Origin: Hoylesella loescheii DSM 19665 = JCM 12249 = ATCC 15930
GTDB lineage: Bacteria > Bacteroidota > Bacteroidia > Bacteroidales > Bacteroidaceae
DNA length: 41,692 nucleotides
Direction of reading: 5' to 3'
NCBI RefSeq assembly: GCF_000378085.1
Contig: NZ_KB899227.1
Location: 1,522-43,213, forward strand
Positions 25,824-34,868 of this stretch are shown here, piece by piece (the stretch's first letter is position 1; every line of letters begins with the position of its first letter). The notes under the pieces were generated by a model. It had not been told where the DNA came from, made no database searches, and was given only the letters and a program-made list of their open reading frames with translations. The translations under genes and the position numbers were made by a program.

Positions 25824-27383
25824 TTATCGTCTTCGCCGCATGGTAACCAGCGGAACGAGCATCTCTTCCATGCTGATACCCCCATGTTGGAACGTATCTT
25901 TGTAGTAAGATACGTAATAATTGTAGTTGTTGGGGTAGGCAAAGAAGCTGTTTCCTGTGGCGAAAACGTAGCTGGTGCTAATGTTTGGCGAAGGCAATTG
26001 GGCTTTGTGAGGCTCTTTGATGGCAAAAACCTCTTTAGCGTTATAGTTCAAGTTCTTGCCCAACTTATAACGAAGGTTGGTGTTGGTGTTGCGGTCGCCC
26101 ACTATCTTTACGGGTTTTGAGGTGCGTATAGAACCGTGGTCGGTTGTGAGAACCACGGTGAAATCGCTCTGCGAAAGTCGCTTAAAGAGGTTGGCGAGTA
26201 TGGAATGGCGAAACCAACTGAGTGTGATGGAACGGTAAGCAGACTCGTTGTTGGCCAGTTCGCGTACCATGCGCGACTCCGTTCTGGCGTGCGAAAGCAT
26301 GTCGATAAAGTTGAATACCATTACGTTAAGGTCGTTTTGTGCCAATTGCGAGAAGTGTTCGAGCAGCTTCTCAGCATCTGCCGATGTATTCACCTTGTTG
26401 TAGCTGAAGGTGTCGTGACGGCGATACCGTTCTATCTGCGTCTTTATCAGCAGGTCTTCATTGAGGTTCTTACCCTCCTCTTCATCTTCGTCTACCCATA
26501 GGTCGGGGAACATTTGCGCAATCTTGTGGGGCATAAGACCGCTGAATATGGCGTTGCGCGCATATTGTGTAGCGGTGGGAAGGATGGTGATATACATGTC
26601 TTCGTCGATGTCGAAGAGATCTCCAATTTCGCTTTCGAGCGTTTTCCATTGGTCGTATCGAAAGTTATCGAGCACGATAAGGAAGACTTTCTCACCCTTG
26701 TCGAGCAAAGGGAAGATGGTAGACTTAAATAGGTCGGGGCTCATCACGGGTCGCCCGTTCGATGTAGATGCGCCCTCAGCCACCCAATCCATATAATTGG
26801 CCTTTACATATTTGGCAAAACCATTGTTGGCCTCTTCTTTTTGGGTTACCAATATGTCAGCCATGCTGCTGCCCGTATTACTCAGTTCCAATTCCCAGTG
26901 TACCAACCGACGATACACTTTGCGCCAGTCGTCGAGTGTTTTGCAGTCCATTATCTGCATAGCAATGTCTTGGAAGTTCTGCTGATAGCCCGTTTGCGTC
27001 ACTTCGGAAACTATCTCCTTACGGTGGATGTTTTTCTTCAGCGTAAGCAATATCTGACTCGGGTTTACGGGCTTGATGAGGTAATCGGCTATTTTCGAAC
27101 CGATAGCTTGCTCCATAATGTTCTCTTCCTCGCTCTTGGTACACATCACCACGGGCGTGGCAGGCTGTATCTCCTTGATGCGTTGCAAGGTTTCGAGTCC
27201 TGACAGACCAGGCATCATCTCGTCGAGCATGATAAGGTCGAAGTTGCGCTGTGTGCATTGGTCTAGTGCATCCATGCCATTGCTCACGGTTACAACCTCA
27301 TAACCTTTCTTTTCTAGAAATATAATGTGGGCCTTGAGCAATTCTATCTCGTCGTCGGCCCATAAAATCAATCCATTGTTCAT
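25824..27383 (-). CDS. porX: PorX, response regulator with PglZ/phosphatase-like domain
   Basis: 519 residues. Receiver domain at 1-120: acidic pocket Asp10-Asp11 and phospho-acceptor Asp54 (LIMLDEMMPG). A helical linker and an alkaline-phosphatase-fold PglZ-type domain follow: VLDNFRYDQW, PTATQYARN, TTDHGSIR and QHGGISMEEM supply the usual metal ligands. PorX, phosphorylated by PorY, controls type IX secretion and, in P. gingivalis, acts as a nucleotide phosphodiesterase. Its start is 3 bp from the porW stop, so the two T9SS genes are co-transcribed. Confidence 0.95.
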   Translation of the reverse strand: MNNGLILWADDEIELLKAHIIFLEKKGYEVVTVSNGMDALDQCTQRNFDLIMLDEMMPGLSGLETLQRIKEIQPATPVVMCTKSEEENIMEQAIGSKIADYLIKPVNPSQILLTLKKNIHRKEIVSEVTQTGYQQNFQDIAMQIMDCKTLDDWRKVYRRLVHWELELSNTGSSMADILVTQKEEANNGFAKYVKANYMDWVAEGASTSNGRPVMSPDLFKSTIFPLLDKGEKVFLIVLDNFRYDQWKTLESEIGDLFDIDEDMYITILPTATQYARNAIFSGLMPHKIAQMFPDLWVDEDEEEGKNLNEDLLIKTQIERYRRHDTFSYNKVNTSADAEKLLEHFSQLAQNDLNVMVFNFIDMLSHARTESRMVRELANNESAYRSITLSWFRHSILANLFKRLSQSDFTVVLTTDHGSIRTSKPVKIVGDRNTNTNLRYKLGKNLNYNAKEVFAIKEPHKAQLPSPNISTSYVFATGNSFFAYPNNYNYYVSYYKDTFQHGGISMEEMLVPLVTMRRRR

Positions 27384-27386
27384 TGT

Positions 27387-30300
27387 CTAAAATCCTTCTA
27401 AATCGTAGTATTCGTCGTCGGGGTCAATCTCTTTTCGTTTCGGCTTAGCAGGCGTTTTAGGGTTGTCTTGCTTAGCGGTGGGCGTCTTTCTAGGTTCAGG
27501 CTTCTTGCCCTTATTACCTAGATCGTCTTTGAAATCAATACCCGTGTCTTCTTTCTTCTCTGTCTTTGTGGGTTGCTTTTGGGATTTGGGCTCCGCCTTG
27601 ACAGGTGTTTTGCCCTTTGGCAGCGTTTGGGTTTGTGGCGTTTTACCTCTTTGTTGGATGGGTTGTTGCGCCTTTTGTTGGGACTTACTAGTGTTTTGCT
27701 TTGCCTTGGAGGTACTGGGTGCATCGTCTTCTATCACGATGGTACCATCGTCAGCATGTTGTGTGCGTTGCTGTGTCGCTTCTATCACCGTTGTGTCGTC
27801 TGCCTTTTGCTTTGTTGCAGAACTGCCTTTTTGCTTTTGGTTAGGCTCGTCTGTGATAGGGTACGTATCGTCGTCAACTTCCGTTGCCGACTTTTCGTCG
27901 GGTAAAATGAAGTCGTTATCCAGTGCGCGGTCTATCTCTTCGATGGTGGGAAGTCGTACGGGAGCTTCGGGACGCACAATTTCGGCAGGCTCATTTAGCA
28001 GTCGGAAGGTGCTTACTTTTAGTGGAGCAAAATGCTTGGCGTAGAATTTGTCGTAGTCGTCGAAGCTAAACTCCTTGCCAAGAAGTAGCATATTTTCTTC
28101 GCTAATTACGATTCTACGGCCATTGTGCAATCTTTTCGTGATGCCCGTTTGGCGATGTAGCTCGCGTGCATACTGCAATGCCTCGTCGAAATTGCGGAAA
28201 CCGCTCACCGTCATCAGGCGTAATCCATTGTCGGTTTCGGTTCGTATCTCGAAGTTTCGTACCAGATAGTTGGTGAAATTATATTTGGCTAGGGCGAATA
28301 GCAACTGGTTTTCGTTTATGGAATCGGGCTGATAGGCCATCACGAAGAGGAAGTTGGCGTTGCGGTCGTTGCTAAACTGTTTTCCTTTAAGACTGTCGGC
28401 AGCGTTGGTGGCAGCAGTTCGACGTTGCCAAATGTTGTTCAGGTCGAAACCGCCCGCTTGTACGCGCCTGCCCGCCTTAATGCCGTTTACAATCATTGCG
28501 GCCATTTTGCTGAGTTCGCTTTGGGGATATTGCTCCACCAGCGTTTGCAAACCGTTGAGGCAGCCATCGATGTTTCCACCGTGGAGCATAGACAAAGCCT
28601 CTACGAATAGGAACTTGTCACGGTTGGCTCCATGCTTAAACTTGGTGGCAGAAACCTTTGCGTTGCGCCTCACTATATCGTAGTTCTCGGCCTTGAAGGC
28701 ATCGTAGGTGGCGGCGTAAAGCGAATCTTCGATATGTTCGCCTCGCTGCGCATTGGTGAAATAATAGGGATCGGCCACCAGCTCGGTAAGTTCGTGCTTG
28801 GGATATTGCTGTTTCAGCAAGTCTACATAGCGTTGTGCTGTGGCTTTGTCGCCCTTACGCATGTATAGTAAGAAGAGGTGATAATACACCTGGGGCATCT
28901 TATCGAACTGCGGGTAGCTGTCGGTGAGTCTGCGTAAGGCTTTTTCAGACAGGCCAAGTTGATCAAGCTTATCTTTGAAAATAACGCCCGAATGGAATAG
29001 TCCATCGGTGAGCAGCAGGTCGCTAGCTTGCCGTTGCTCGTCGGTGAACGGAATTTGCGCCAGGTAGAACTCGCGTTTGTGTGGGTCGTTTTCGGCCGTT
29101 TTCATGGCGTTTTGTATGGAGTCGCGGTGTGCTTCTTCGGCCAATAGCGAGTCGCGTTGTGCAGACGAAGGTTCGTTGATGGGCGTGTTCAGGGCCACAG
29201 CGGCCTTGTTCAGGCGTTGCCAGTTATCCACGTTGTCGCGTTTGCCCCATTGGCGTTCGAAAGCGGCCTTGCCTTGGCTCACGGCGATAGGGTTGTAAAA
29301 GTACCATCCGCCACCCTGTTGCGTGCGTTGCATGGGTGTTTGGGTATTTGGCATGTCAGAAGCGGCACTGTTTTGTGCGATGGTTCTGCGGGCTGTCTCT
29401 TCGTCTTGTGCGTCGCGTTCTTCTTTTTCTTTCTTCTTTAAGGCGGCAATCACGCGGTCGATGGCTGCGTTGCGTTGAGCTTCGGGCATGGTGGCCAGCA
29501 GTTGTAGGGAGTCTTGCAGATGCACCGCTTCAACGTGCGGTACCAACTCGTCGAGTATTTTTGAGCGCTTTGAAAGCTCTTCGTAGTCGGGCCGATCTTT
29601 ATCGAGAAGTCCCAAAGCCTCGTTGTAGCAGCGGCGTGCGTCAGAGAAACGTTGCTTCTGCCAATAGACATTGCCCAACTTGAGCATTAAAACACCCTTC
29701 TCAATACCATTGCGTGTGGCTCGTTTTCCACCGTTTTCGTAGGCGGCAATAGCATTGGCAGTGTCGCGTTGTGCCAAATAAATGTTACCGATGGCATAGT
29801 ACACTTGGTCTAGGTAGTCGCGATTGTTGTCGTTAGCGGCCATTCGTCGCAGTTTGGCAATCATCTTCTTGGACTGGCCTTGCGCCAAAACCTCGGTTTG
29901 GGCGATGCGTGCATTGAAGTCTAGTTCATAAGAGGCGTGCATCGATGCTGCCTTTTTGAATGCCTTATAGGCAGCGTCGCGATTGCCCACGAGACTTTGC
30001 AACTGCCCCATAAGAAACCATTGGCGCGCCCGTTGCTTGCGTCGCATCTCGTGCTTGATAACCTTTTGCAGATAGGGGATGGCCTTTTGCCATTCGCCAG
30101 TATGCAGATGGTAGAGCGTGTGGGTATAATCCCACTCCTTAACGGCACGCCAATCCATCGAATCTCTGCTCATATTGCGTATCACGTCTTCAGCATCGTA
30201 CATCCATCCTTGTTCAATATAAGTCTTGGCGAGCCATGCGCGGGCCTTGGCATATATGTGGGGTTGGGTGCGATAGAGGCGTGACATGTAGGCAAAGGTG

Positions 30301-30794
30301 GATGCGGCTTGGTCGAAATCGCCCTTATGGAACTGCGAACGACCCATAAGCATCCACACGCGCCACATAAAGGGGTTGTATTCGCGACGATTTAGCCACT
30401 CGATATCACGCTGGGTCTTGCGTCGCTTCTTATCCCACGTGGGGCGTCGTTTAATGCTGTGCAGCTGAATGGCCTTCTCGCTCTTGAGAATAGCACGCTC
30501 GAAGTTGCCTTTGCCAAGTTCTTTGCTGCCCTTATTGGCCACGGGGTAGAGGGGCAAAAGCTCGGTATAATTGTCTCGGTTGCCGTTTTCTTTCTCCAGC
30601 ATACCGTCTACATAAGCCATGTTTCCGTTGTAATAAACGTTATAACGGGTGTTGAAAGCTTGCCACCAACGACTGCGTGCCGTGTTCTTACTGGCCGAAC
30701 AGGCAGCGAGCAGCAGCGCGAGGGCTAGCCACAAGGCAAGGCTATATGTGGATTTAAATTGTTTCAAGCTGGCGTTGGCGTTTTTTGAAAACAA
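27387..30794 (-). CDS. porW: T9SS TPR lipoprotein PorW/SprE
   Basis: 1135 residues, longer than typical PorW. Signal peptide with lipobox (LALLLAACSAS, Cys32), then RWWQAFNTRYNVYYNG, the start of the PorW/SprE repeat region. TPR-like helices extend to about residue 850. The last about 200 residues are a disordered Lys/Pro/Gln-rich tail. The protein bridges periplasmic and outer-membrane T9SS parts. The ATG overlaps the end of the permease gene by 41 bp; a TTG nine codons later would shorten the overlap. Strong adjacency with porX supports the call. Confidence 0.88.
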   Translation of the reverse strand: MFSKNANASLKQFKSTYSLALWLALALLLAACSASKNTARSRWWQAFNTRYNVYYNGNMAYVDGMLEKENGNRDNYTELLPLYPVANKGSKELGKGNFERAILKSEKAIQLHSIKRRPTWDKKRRKTQRDIEWLNRREYNPFMWRVWMLMGRSQFHKGDFDQAASTFAYMSRLYRTQPHIYAKARAWLAKTYIEQGWMYDAEDVIRNMSRDSMDWRAVKEWDYTHTLYHLHTGEWQKAIPYLQKVIKHEMRRKQRARQWFLMGQLQSLVGNRDAAYKAFKKAASMHASYELDFNARIAQTEVLAQGQSKKMIAKLRRMAANDNNRDYLDQVYYAIGNIYLAQRDTANAIAAYENGGKRATRNGIEKGVLMLKLGNVYWQKQRFSDARRCYNEALGLLDKDRPDYEELSKRSKILDELVPHVEAVHLQDSLQLLATMPEAQRNAAIDRVIAALKKKEKEERDAQDEETARRTIAQNSAASDMPNTQTPMQRTQQGGGWYFYNPIAVSQGKAAFERQWGKRDNVDNWQRLNKAAVALNTPINEPSSAQRDSLLAEEAHRDSIQNAMKTAENDPHKREFYLAQIPFTDEQRQASDLLLTDGLFHSGVIFKDKLDQLGLSEKALRRLTDSYPQFDKMPQVYYHLFLLYMRKGDKATAQRYVDLLKQQYPKHELTELVADPYYFTNAQRGEHIEDSLYAATYDAFKAENYDIVRRNAKVSATKFKHGANRDKFLFVEALSMLHGGNIDGCLNGLQTLVEQYPQSELSKMAAMIVNGIKAGRRVQAGGFDLNNIWQRRTAATNAADSLKGKQFSNDRNANFLFVMAYQPDSINENQLLFALAKYNFTNYLVRNFEIRTETDNGLRLMTVSGFRNFDEALQYARELHRQTGITKRLHNGRRIVISEENMLLLGKEFSFDDYDKFYAKHFAPLKVSTFRLLNEPAEIVRPEAPVRLPTIEEIDRALDNDFILPDEKSATEVDDDTYPITDEPNQKQKGSSATKQKADDTTVIEATQQRTQHADDGTIVIEDDAPSTSKAKQNTSKSQQKAQQPIQQRGKTPQTQTLPKGKTPVKAEPKSQKQPTKTEKKEDTGIDFKDDLGNKGKKPEPRKTPTAKQDNPKTPAKPKRKEIDPDDEYYDLEGF

Positions 30795-31581
30795 TGTTGC
30801 CTATCTTTAACACGAGATAGACAAGGATGCTGACGAAGATAATGGATGCGCCCGACGGTACGTTGAGTGCGTATGAGAGGCCCAGACCCATGAGACAATC
30901 TACCCAACCGATGACAATACTCCACGCAATCATGCGCTTGAAGTTGTGGGTAAGCACGTTGGCCGACATCTGGGGTATGGTTAGCAGGCTGATACTAAGC
31001 ACTATGCCCACCATGCGAAGCGTTCCCACGATGGTAAGGGCTATGAGAGCCATCATCAGGTATTCGATAAATGCCACGGGTAAGCGTTGCGAACGGGCGA
31101 AGTCTACATCGAAAGCCACACTTAGTATTGTGCGATAGAGTAGCGCGAAGACAATGGCCACCACCACAAGCAGTGCGGCAAGCAGCCAAAGGTCGGCCTG
31201 ACCGATGGTGAGGATGCTACCAAAGAGAAAGGAAGGGAGGTCGGGCATGAAACCGGGAGAAAGAAAACAACAGATGATGCCTAGGCTCATGCCAAACGTC
31301 CAGAATACGGCAATGGCCGAATCTTCGCGTACATCGCCCCTGCGCGACATCCATTGCACACCGAAGGCACTAAGAACCGAGAACACCATGGCCGAAAGTA
31401 TGGGGTTGATGCCTAAGAATACGCCTAGCCCAATACCACCAAACGAGGCATGCGTGATGCCGCCGCTGATGAATACCAGTCGCCTAGTGACGATGTATGT
31501 GCCGATAAACCCGCACAGCACACTGGCCAAGAGCGAGCCGAGGAGGGCGTTCTGAAAAAAGGAGTATTCTAATATGTCCAT
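30754..31581 (-). CDS. ABC-3 family metal (Zn/Mn) transporter permease
   Basis: 275 residues, about eight transmembrane helices. The N-terminal GSLLASVLCGFIGTYIV and VFISGGITHASFGGIGLG are hallmarks of ZnuB/MntB permeases, as is LTIVGTLRMVGIVLSISLL. No ATP-binding or solute-binding partner gene is next to it in this window, so they must lie elsewhere. Zinc versus manganese cannot be told from the sequence. Confidence 0.9.
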   Translation of the reverse strand: MDILEYSFFQNALLGSLLASVLCGFIGTYIVTRRLVFISGGITHASFGGIGLGVFLGINPILSAMVFSVLSAFGVQWMSRRGDVREDSAIAVFWTFGMSLGIICCFLSPGFMPDLPSFLFGSILTIGQADLWLLAALLVVVAIVFALLYRTILSVAFDVDFARSQRLPVAFIEYLMMALIALTIVGTLRMVGIVLSISLLTIPQMSANVLTHNFKRMIAWSIVIGWVDCLMGLGLSYALNVPSGASIIFVSILVYLVLKIGNIVFKKRQRQLETI

Positions 31582-31651
31582 TCAAAAATCTGTTTCACAC
31601 TTGTTTGTTGGCCAACAATGCTCCGTAGCTTCGTGGCTTATGGCGTGGCGG

Positions 31652-32056
31652 TTAGGCCAAGCTTGCGTCGTTGATGACCATTATCACCTCGTCTTTCAAC
31701 TGGTTGGGCAGGTTTATTTGTCGCAGTATTAGGCTTCTGTTCCAGCCCTGCACGTCGCTTGGGCGCATGGTGTAGAACACCTCGGCAAATTCTTCGGCCT
31801 CGCTGTCGGTATAGTCGGCCGAGTCTCTTCCGCGGTATTTGTCCAGCTCTTCGTCATCGTAATATTCCACATCGCGCACTGCCGCCTCCAGCATACAGTC
31901 GTGTTCGCACCGCTCGTCTTCACCCGAGCAGGTGGCGCATGAAGCCGTGTCGGCCTTCACCACATCGGGTTCGCCCGCGTTTTTTTTACGCGAGAGCAGT
32001 CCCAACACGGCCGCAAAGATTGCTAAGCCTAGCAAGGCCAACAGTAGTATGTGCAT
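31652..32056 (-). CDS. Small membrane-anchored Cys-rich protein, unknown function
   Basis: 134 residues: one N-terminal helix (3-21), a basic turn (RKK), then CATCSGEDERCEHDCM, which looks like a metal-binding cysteine cluster, an acidic stretch and a helical C-terminus. Similar small proteins occur near aroA in Bacteroidales, sometimes labelled phospholipase without good reason; I see no such motif. It begins 3 bp after the aroA stop. Confidence 0.7.
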   Translation of the reverse strand: MHILLLALLGLAIFAAVLGLLSRKKNAGEPDVVKADTASCATCSGEDERCEHDCMLEAAVRDVEYYDDEELDKYRGRDSADYTDSEAEEFAEVFYTMRPSDVQGWNRSLILRQINLPNQLKDEVIMVINDASLA

Positions 32057-32059
32057 TGT

Positions 32060-33307
32060 CTATCTCTCGTTTATTTCAAATCCCGACTGGCGAAGGTCGC
32101 TCCAAAACTGTGGATACGACTTACTCACCACGCCAGGTTGGTTTATTTTCACTTCTTTATTTACTAAAGCCACAGGCGCAAAGGCCAGAGCCATGCGGTG
32201 ATCTTCGTATGTGTCGATGGCTTCATCTGATGGTCGGCAGCGCATTCCGTCCCAGGCCAGTTCCCCTTCGCCCATCTCGCGGAGTACAAAACCCAACTTC
32301 GCCATCTCTTTCTTCAATGCCTCGATGCGGTCGGTTTCCTTTATTCGCAGGCTCGACAGTCCCTTGAAATAGAAGGGAACACCCATCATGGCACACGTAA
32401 CAACCAGCGTTTGCGCCAAGTCGGGCGAGTTAACAAAGTCGTATTCCAGCTTGGGCAGTCTTGTGCGCAGCTTTTTTAGCGTCACTTTCGTTAGTTGGCC
32501 CGCAGGATGTTTCGAAAAAACGGTCTTCACGCCTAGCAAAGAGAAGATGTGACGAACCACCGAATCGCCTTGCTTAGAGTTCTCACTCAATCCTTCAAGT
32601 TCAATGGTTGCATCGGGATCGTTGCTTAACGCCACCATCTCATACCAGTACGAAGCCGCGCTCCAATCGCTTTCAATGCTGTATTGACCCACATTGTATT
32701 GGCCAGGTTTCACGCTAATGGCATCGATGTCTGTCCATTCGGCCTTCGCTCCATATTCGCGCATCATGCAGAGGGTAAGGTCTATGTAGGGCCTAGAGGC
32801 AATTTGTCCCGTCATTTTTAGCTCCAAGCCTTTCTTTAACGAAGGGCCAATCATCAACAAGGCCGATATGAACTGCGAACTGATACCTCCTGGCATCTCC
32901 ACATTTCCACCTTCGAGCGGCTTTCCGTAGATGCGTATGGGTGGGTAGCCGTCTTTGGCTTCGTATTCTATCTTTGCACCCAAGTATCTAAGCGCCTCTA
33001 CAAGGGGCTTAATTGGCCGTTGTCGCATGCGTTGCGTACCTGTTAGCGTGTGTTCGCCCTTTCTACAGCTTAGATAGGCAGTCATAAAACGCATGGCGGT
33101 GCCAGCGGCGCGAACGTCAATGTTCTTCGGCATGTCGGTGAGCGCACGTACCATGACGCGCGTATCGTCACAATTCGATAGATTTTGTGGCAGTATGGGT
33201 CTGCCAGACAAGGCGTGCATGATGAGCGCCCTGTTGCTTATGCTTTTCGAGGCAGGTAGTGTAACCACCACCCTTAGCTTTTCTGGGGCAACGATTGAAT
33301 ATTGCAT
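32060..33307 (-). CDS. aroA: 3-phosphoshikimate 1-carboxyvinyltransferase (EPSP synthase)
   Basis: 415 residues. It joins shikimate-3-phosphate and phosphoenolpyruvate in the aromatic pathway. Conserved parts: PASKSISNRAL (Lys21), GTAMRFMTAYLS, GGISSQFISALLM, SDWSAASYWYE and RIKETDRIEALKKE. Length is slightly under the common 425-440. It is the first gene of the minus-strand operon that continues with the Cys-rich protein, ABC permease, porW, porX and tsaE. Confidence 0.95.
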   Translation of the reverse strand: MQYSIVAPEKLRVVVTLPASKSISNRALIMHALSGRPILPQNLSNCDDTRVMVRALTDMPKNIDVRAAGTAMRFMTAYLSCRKGEHTLTGTQRMRQRPIKPLVEALRYLGAKIEYEAKDGYPPIRIYGKPLEGGNVEMPGGISSQFISALLMIGPSLKKGLELKMTGQIASRPYIDLTLCMMREYGAKAEWTDIDAISVKPGQYNVGQYSIESDWSAASYWYEMVALSNDPDATIELEGLSENSKQGDSVVRHIFSLLGVKTVFSKHPAGQLTKVTLKKLRTRLPKLEYDFVNSPDLAQTLVVTCAMMGVPFYFKGLSSLRIKETDRIEALKKEMAKLGFVLREMGEGELAWDGMRCRPSDEAIDTYEDHRMALAFAPVALVNKEVKINQPGVVSKSYPQFWSDLRQSGFEINER

Positions 33308-33335
33308 ATATAATAAATGTGCGATTAGGTTATTG

Positions 33336-33366
33336 CAAATTTAAGCAATATTATCGTGATTGACAA
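33336..33366 (-). promoter_or_regulatory. Promoter of the aroA-porX operon
   Basis: On the minus strand: TTG (33366-33364), 20 bp, TAAATTTG (33343-33336). The leader would be about 22 nt. Confidence 0.65.
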
Positions 33367-33503
33367 GCGTGAGGAGTTAATTTTTTGGTTGTACAGACAT
33401 TTCGTTTATTTACCCAATCCACCCCGCCTATTTTGTAAAGACGGCCTTTAACTTGAGTTTTCGAGTTTATTATGGCGAAATAGGTTTGGTTCTAGCATTT
33501 CGC

Positions 33504-33665
33504 CTACAAGCGCTTTTACTAGCAACGAATCAGTACAAAGCCGTTTGTAGTGGGGCTACAAGCCTTTTGTAGTCACACTACAAGTCTTTTGTAGTCACGC
33601 TACAAGCCACTTGTAGTCCCACTACAAGCACTTTGTAGCCACACTACAAGCGCCTTTGTACTGAC
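33504..33665. repeat. 22-bp tandem array B (different unit, same period)
   Basis: Units starting CTACAAG begin at 33556, 33578, 33600, 33622 and 33644, exactly 22 bp apart, with a 23-bp unit before them at 33533 and an isolated one at 33504. Each unit has the form CTACAAGcnnTTTGTAG plus five bases, so each can form a 7-bp hairpin. It lies in the divergent gap aroA-purH (33308-33941); no ORF is credible there. Confidence 0.85.
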
Positions 33666-33878
33666 GCATGTGTCTGCCAAGTGTTGTCCGTTTGCTTAAA
33701 GACGGTTAATTACAAAGCCTCGTCTTTCTTACGATAAGCTTCTTTGTTCGTTCGTTTTGTAGGCTTGCAAGTCTTGTGATTTGATGGCTTGTGCACGATA
33801 AAACTTATATGCTAAGAAACCCGCAAATTAAGAAACTCATCTTTTTTAATATATATAATGTGTTTTTTAGCCAAACGA

Positions 33879-33911
33879 TTGGTCTACTCTTCGATGTTTT
33901 TCGTAACTTTG
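33879..33911 (+). promoter_or_regulatory. Promoter of purH domain gene
   Basis: TTG at 33879-33881, 22 bp, TAACTTTG at 33904-33911; leader about 24 nt. Confidence 0.55.
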
Positions 33912-33941
33912 CAACTCGAATATCACAACTCAGATAGGTTT

Positions 33942-34544
33942 ATGGCTGAAACAAAGAAGATTAGGACAGCACTCGTGTCTGTATTTCACAAGGACGGACT
34001 TGACGAGTTGCTCGCCAAATTAAACGATGAAGGTGTAAAGTTTCTGTCTACTGGAGGTACACGCCAGTTTATCGAAAAGCTTGGCTACGAATGTGGTGCT
34101 GTGGAAGATGTAACGGATTATCCCTCCATTTTGGGCGGTAGGGTGAAGACGCTTCACCCAAAAGTGTTCGGCGGAATTCTAGCCCGACGCGATAACAATG
34201 CCGATCAAGCGCAGATGGAACAATATGGCATCAACCCCATCGACTTGGTTATCGTAGACCTATATCCCTTTGAAGAGACGGTGGCCAATGGCGCAAGCGA
34301 GGCCGATATCATCGAGAAGATAGACATCGGGGGTATCTCGCTCATCAGGGCTGGTGCCAAAAACTTCAACGATGTGGTGATAGTGCCCAGCAAAAACGAG
34401 TATGGAATGTTGCTCGACATTCTGAAAACCAGTGGTGCCAACACCACTCTGGCACAGCGCAAGGCATTTGCCACACGCGCTTTCGGCGTTAGCAGCCACT
34501 ACGACAAGGCCATAAACGCATGGTTCGAGGCCAGCAAGGCTTGA
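33942..34544 (+). CDS. purH: Stand-alone IMP cyclohydrolase (PurH N-terminal domain only)
   Basis: ATG at 33942, placed just after the promoter, gives 200 residues covering the MGS-like IMP cyclohydrolase domain of PurH: STGGTRQFIEK, TDYPSILGGRVKTLHPK, GGILARRDN, DLYPFEETV and IDIGGISLIRAGAKN. It closes the purine ring from FAICAR to IMP. The AICAR transformylase domain that normally follows (about 300 more residues) is absent, and no frame downstream resembles it. The formyl transfer must therefore be encoded elsewhere. Position upstream of mreB matches the purH location in other Bacteroidales. Confidence 0.88.
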   Translation: MAETKKIRTALVSVFHKDGLDELLAKLNDEGVKFLSTGGTRQFIEKLGYECGAVEDVTDYPSILGGRVKTLHPKVFGGILARRDNNADQAQMEQYGINPIDLVIVDLYPFEETVANGASEADIIEKIDIGGISLIRAGAKNFNDVVIVPSKNEYGMLLDILKTSGANTTLAQRKAFATRAFGVSSHYDKAINAWFEASKA

Positions 34545-34868
34545 CCGTAGACCTAATATGCTTGCCTAAACATTCGCCTTATGCTTCACTGCGATTTGCA
34601 AGTAATGCTTGTAAAGCTCAGTAAATGCAAATGATATGATACTAGGTAGAACTGCAAAGGCACGTTTGGAGTAGAGCCCTTCGCGCAAACGAATATCACG
34701 TAAGGGAACGTTCGGGCGCGATTGAAATGAGAAATAAAAATTAATAACATAACGGACAAACAACACACGAGGGACAAAACCGCTCGGCAAAGCTAACCCA
34801 ATGGGATAGACACGCAAGAAGAATGTCGCCACGTTGAGGCAGTCCAACAACCGAAAAACAAAGAAGAC
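34545..34868 (+). other. 324-bp leader region before mreB
   Basis: No credible ORF on the plus strand. The minus-strand open frame of about 108 codons here shows no gene-like start or family. The middle part (about 34600-34790) reads as a dense non-coding block and may be an interspersed element of these genomes, but only one copy is in the window. No clear TAnnTTTG promoter was found. Confidence 0.35.

Noticed and set aside
33504..33665. The 22-bp arrays as CRISPR arrays
   Set aside because: Units are contiguous without unique spacers, are imperfect, and no cas genes are in the window.
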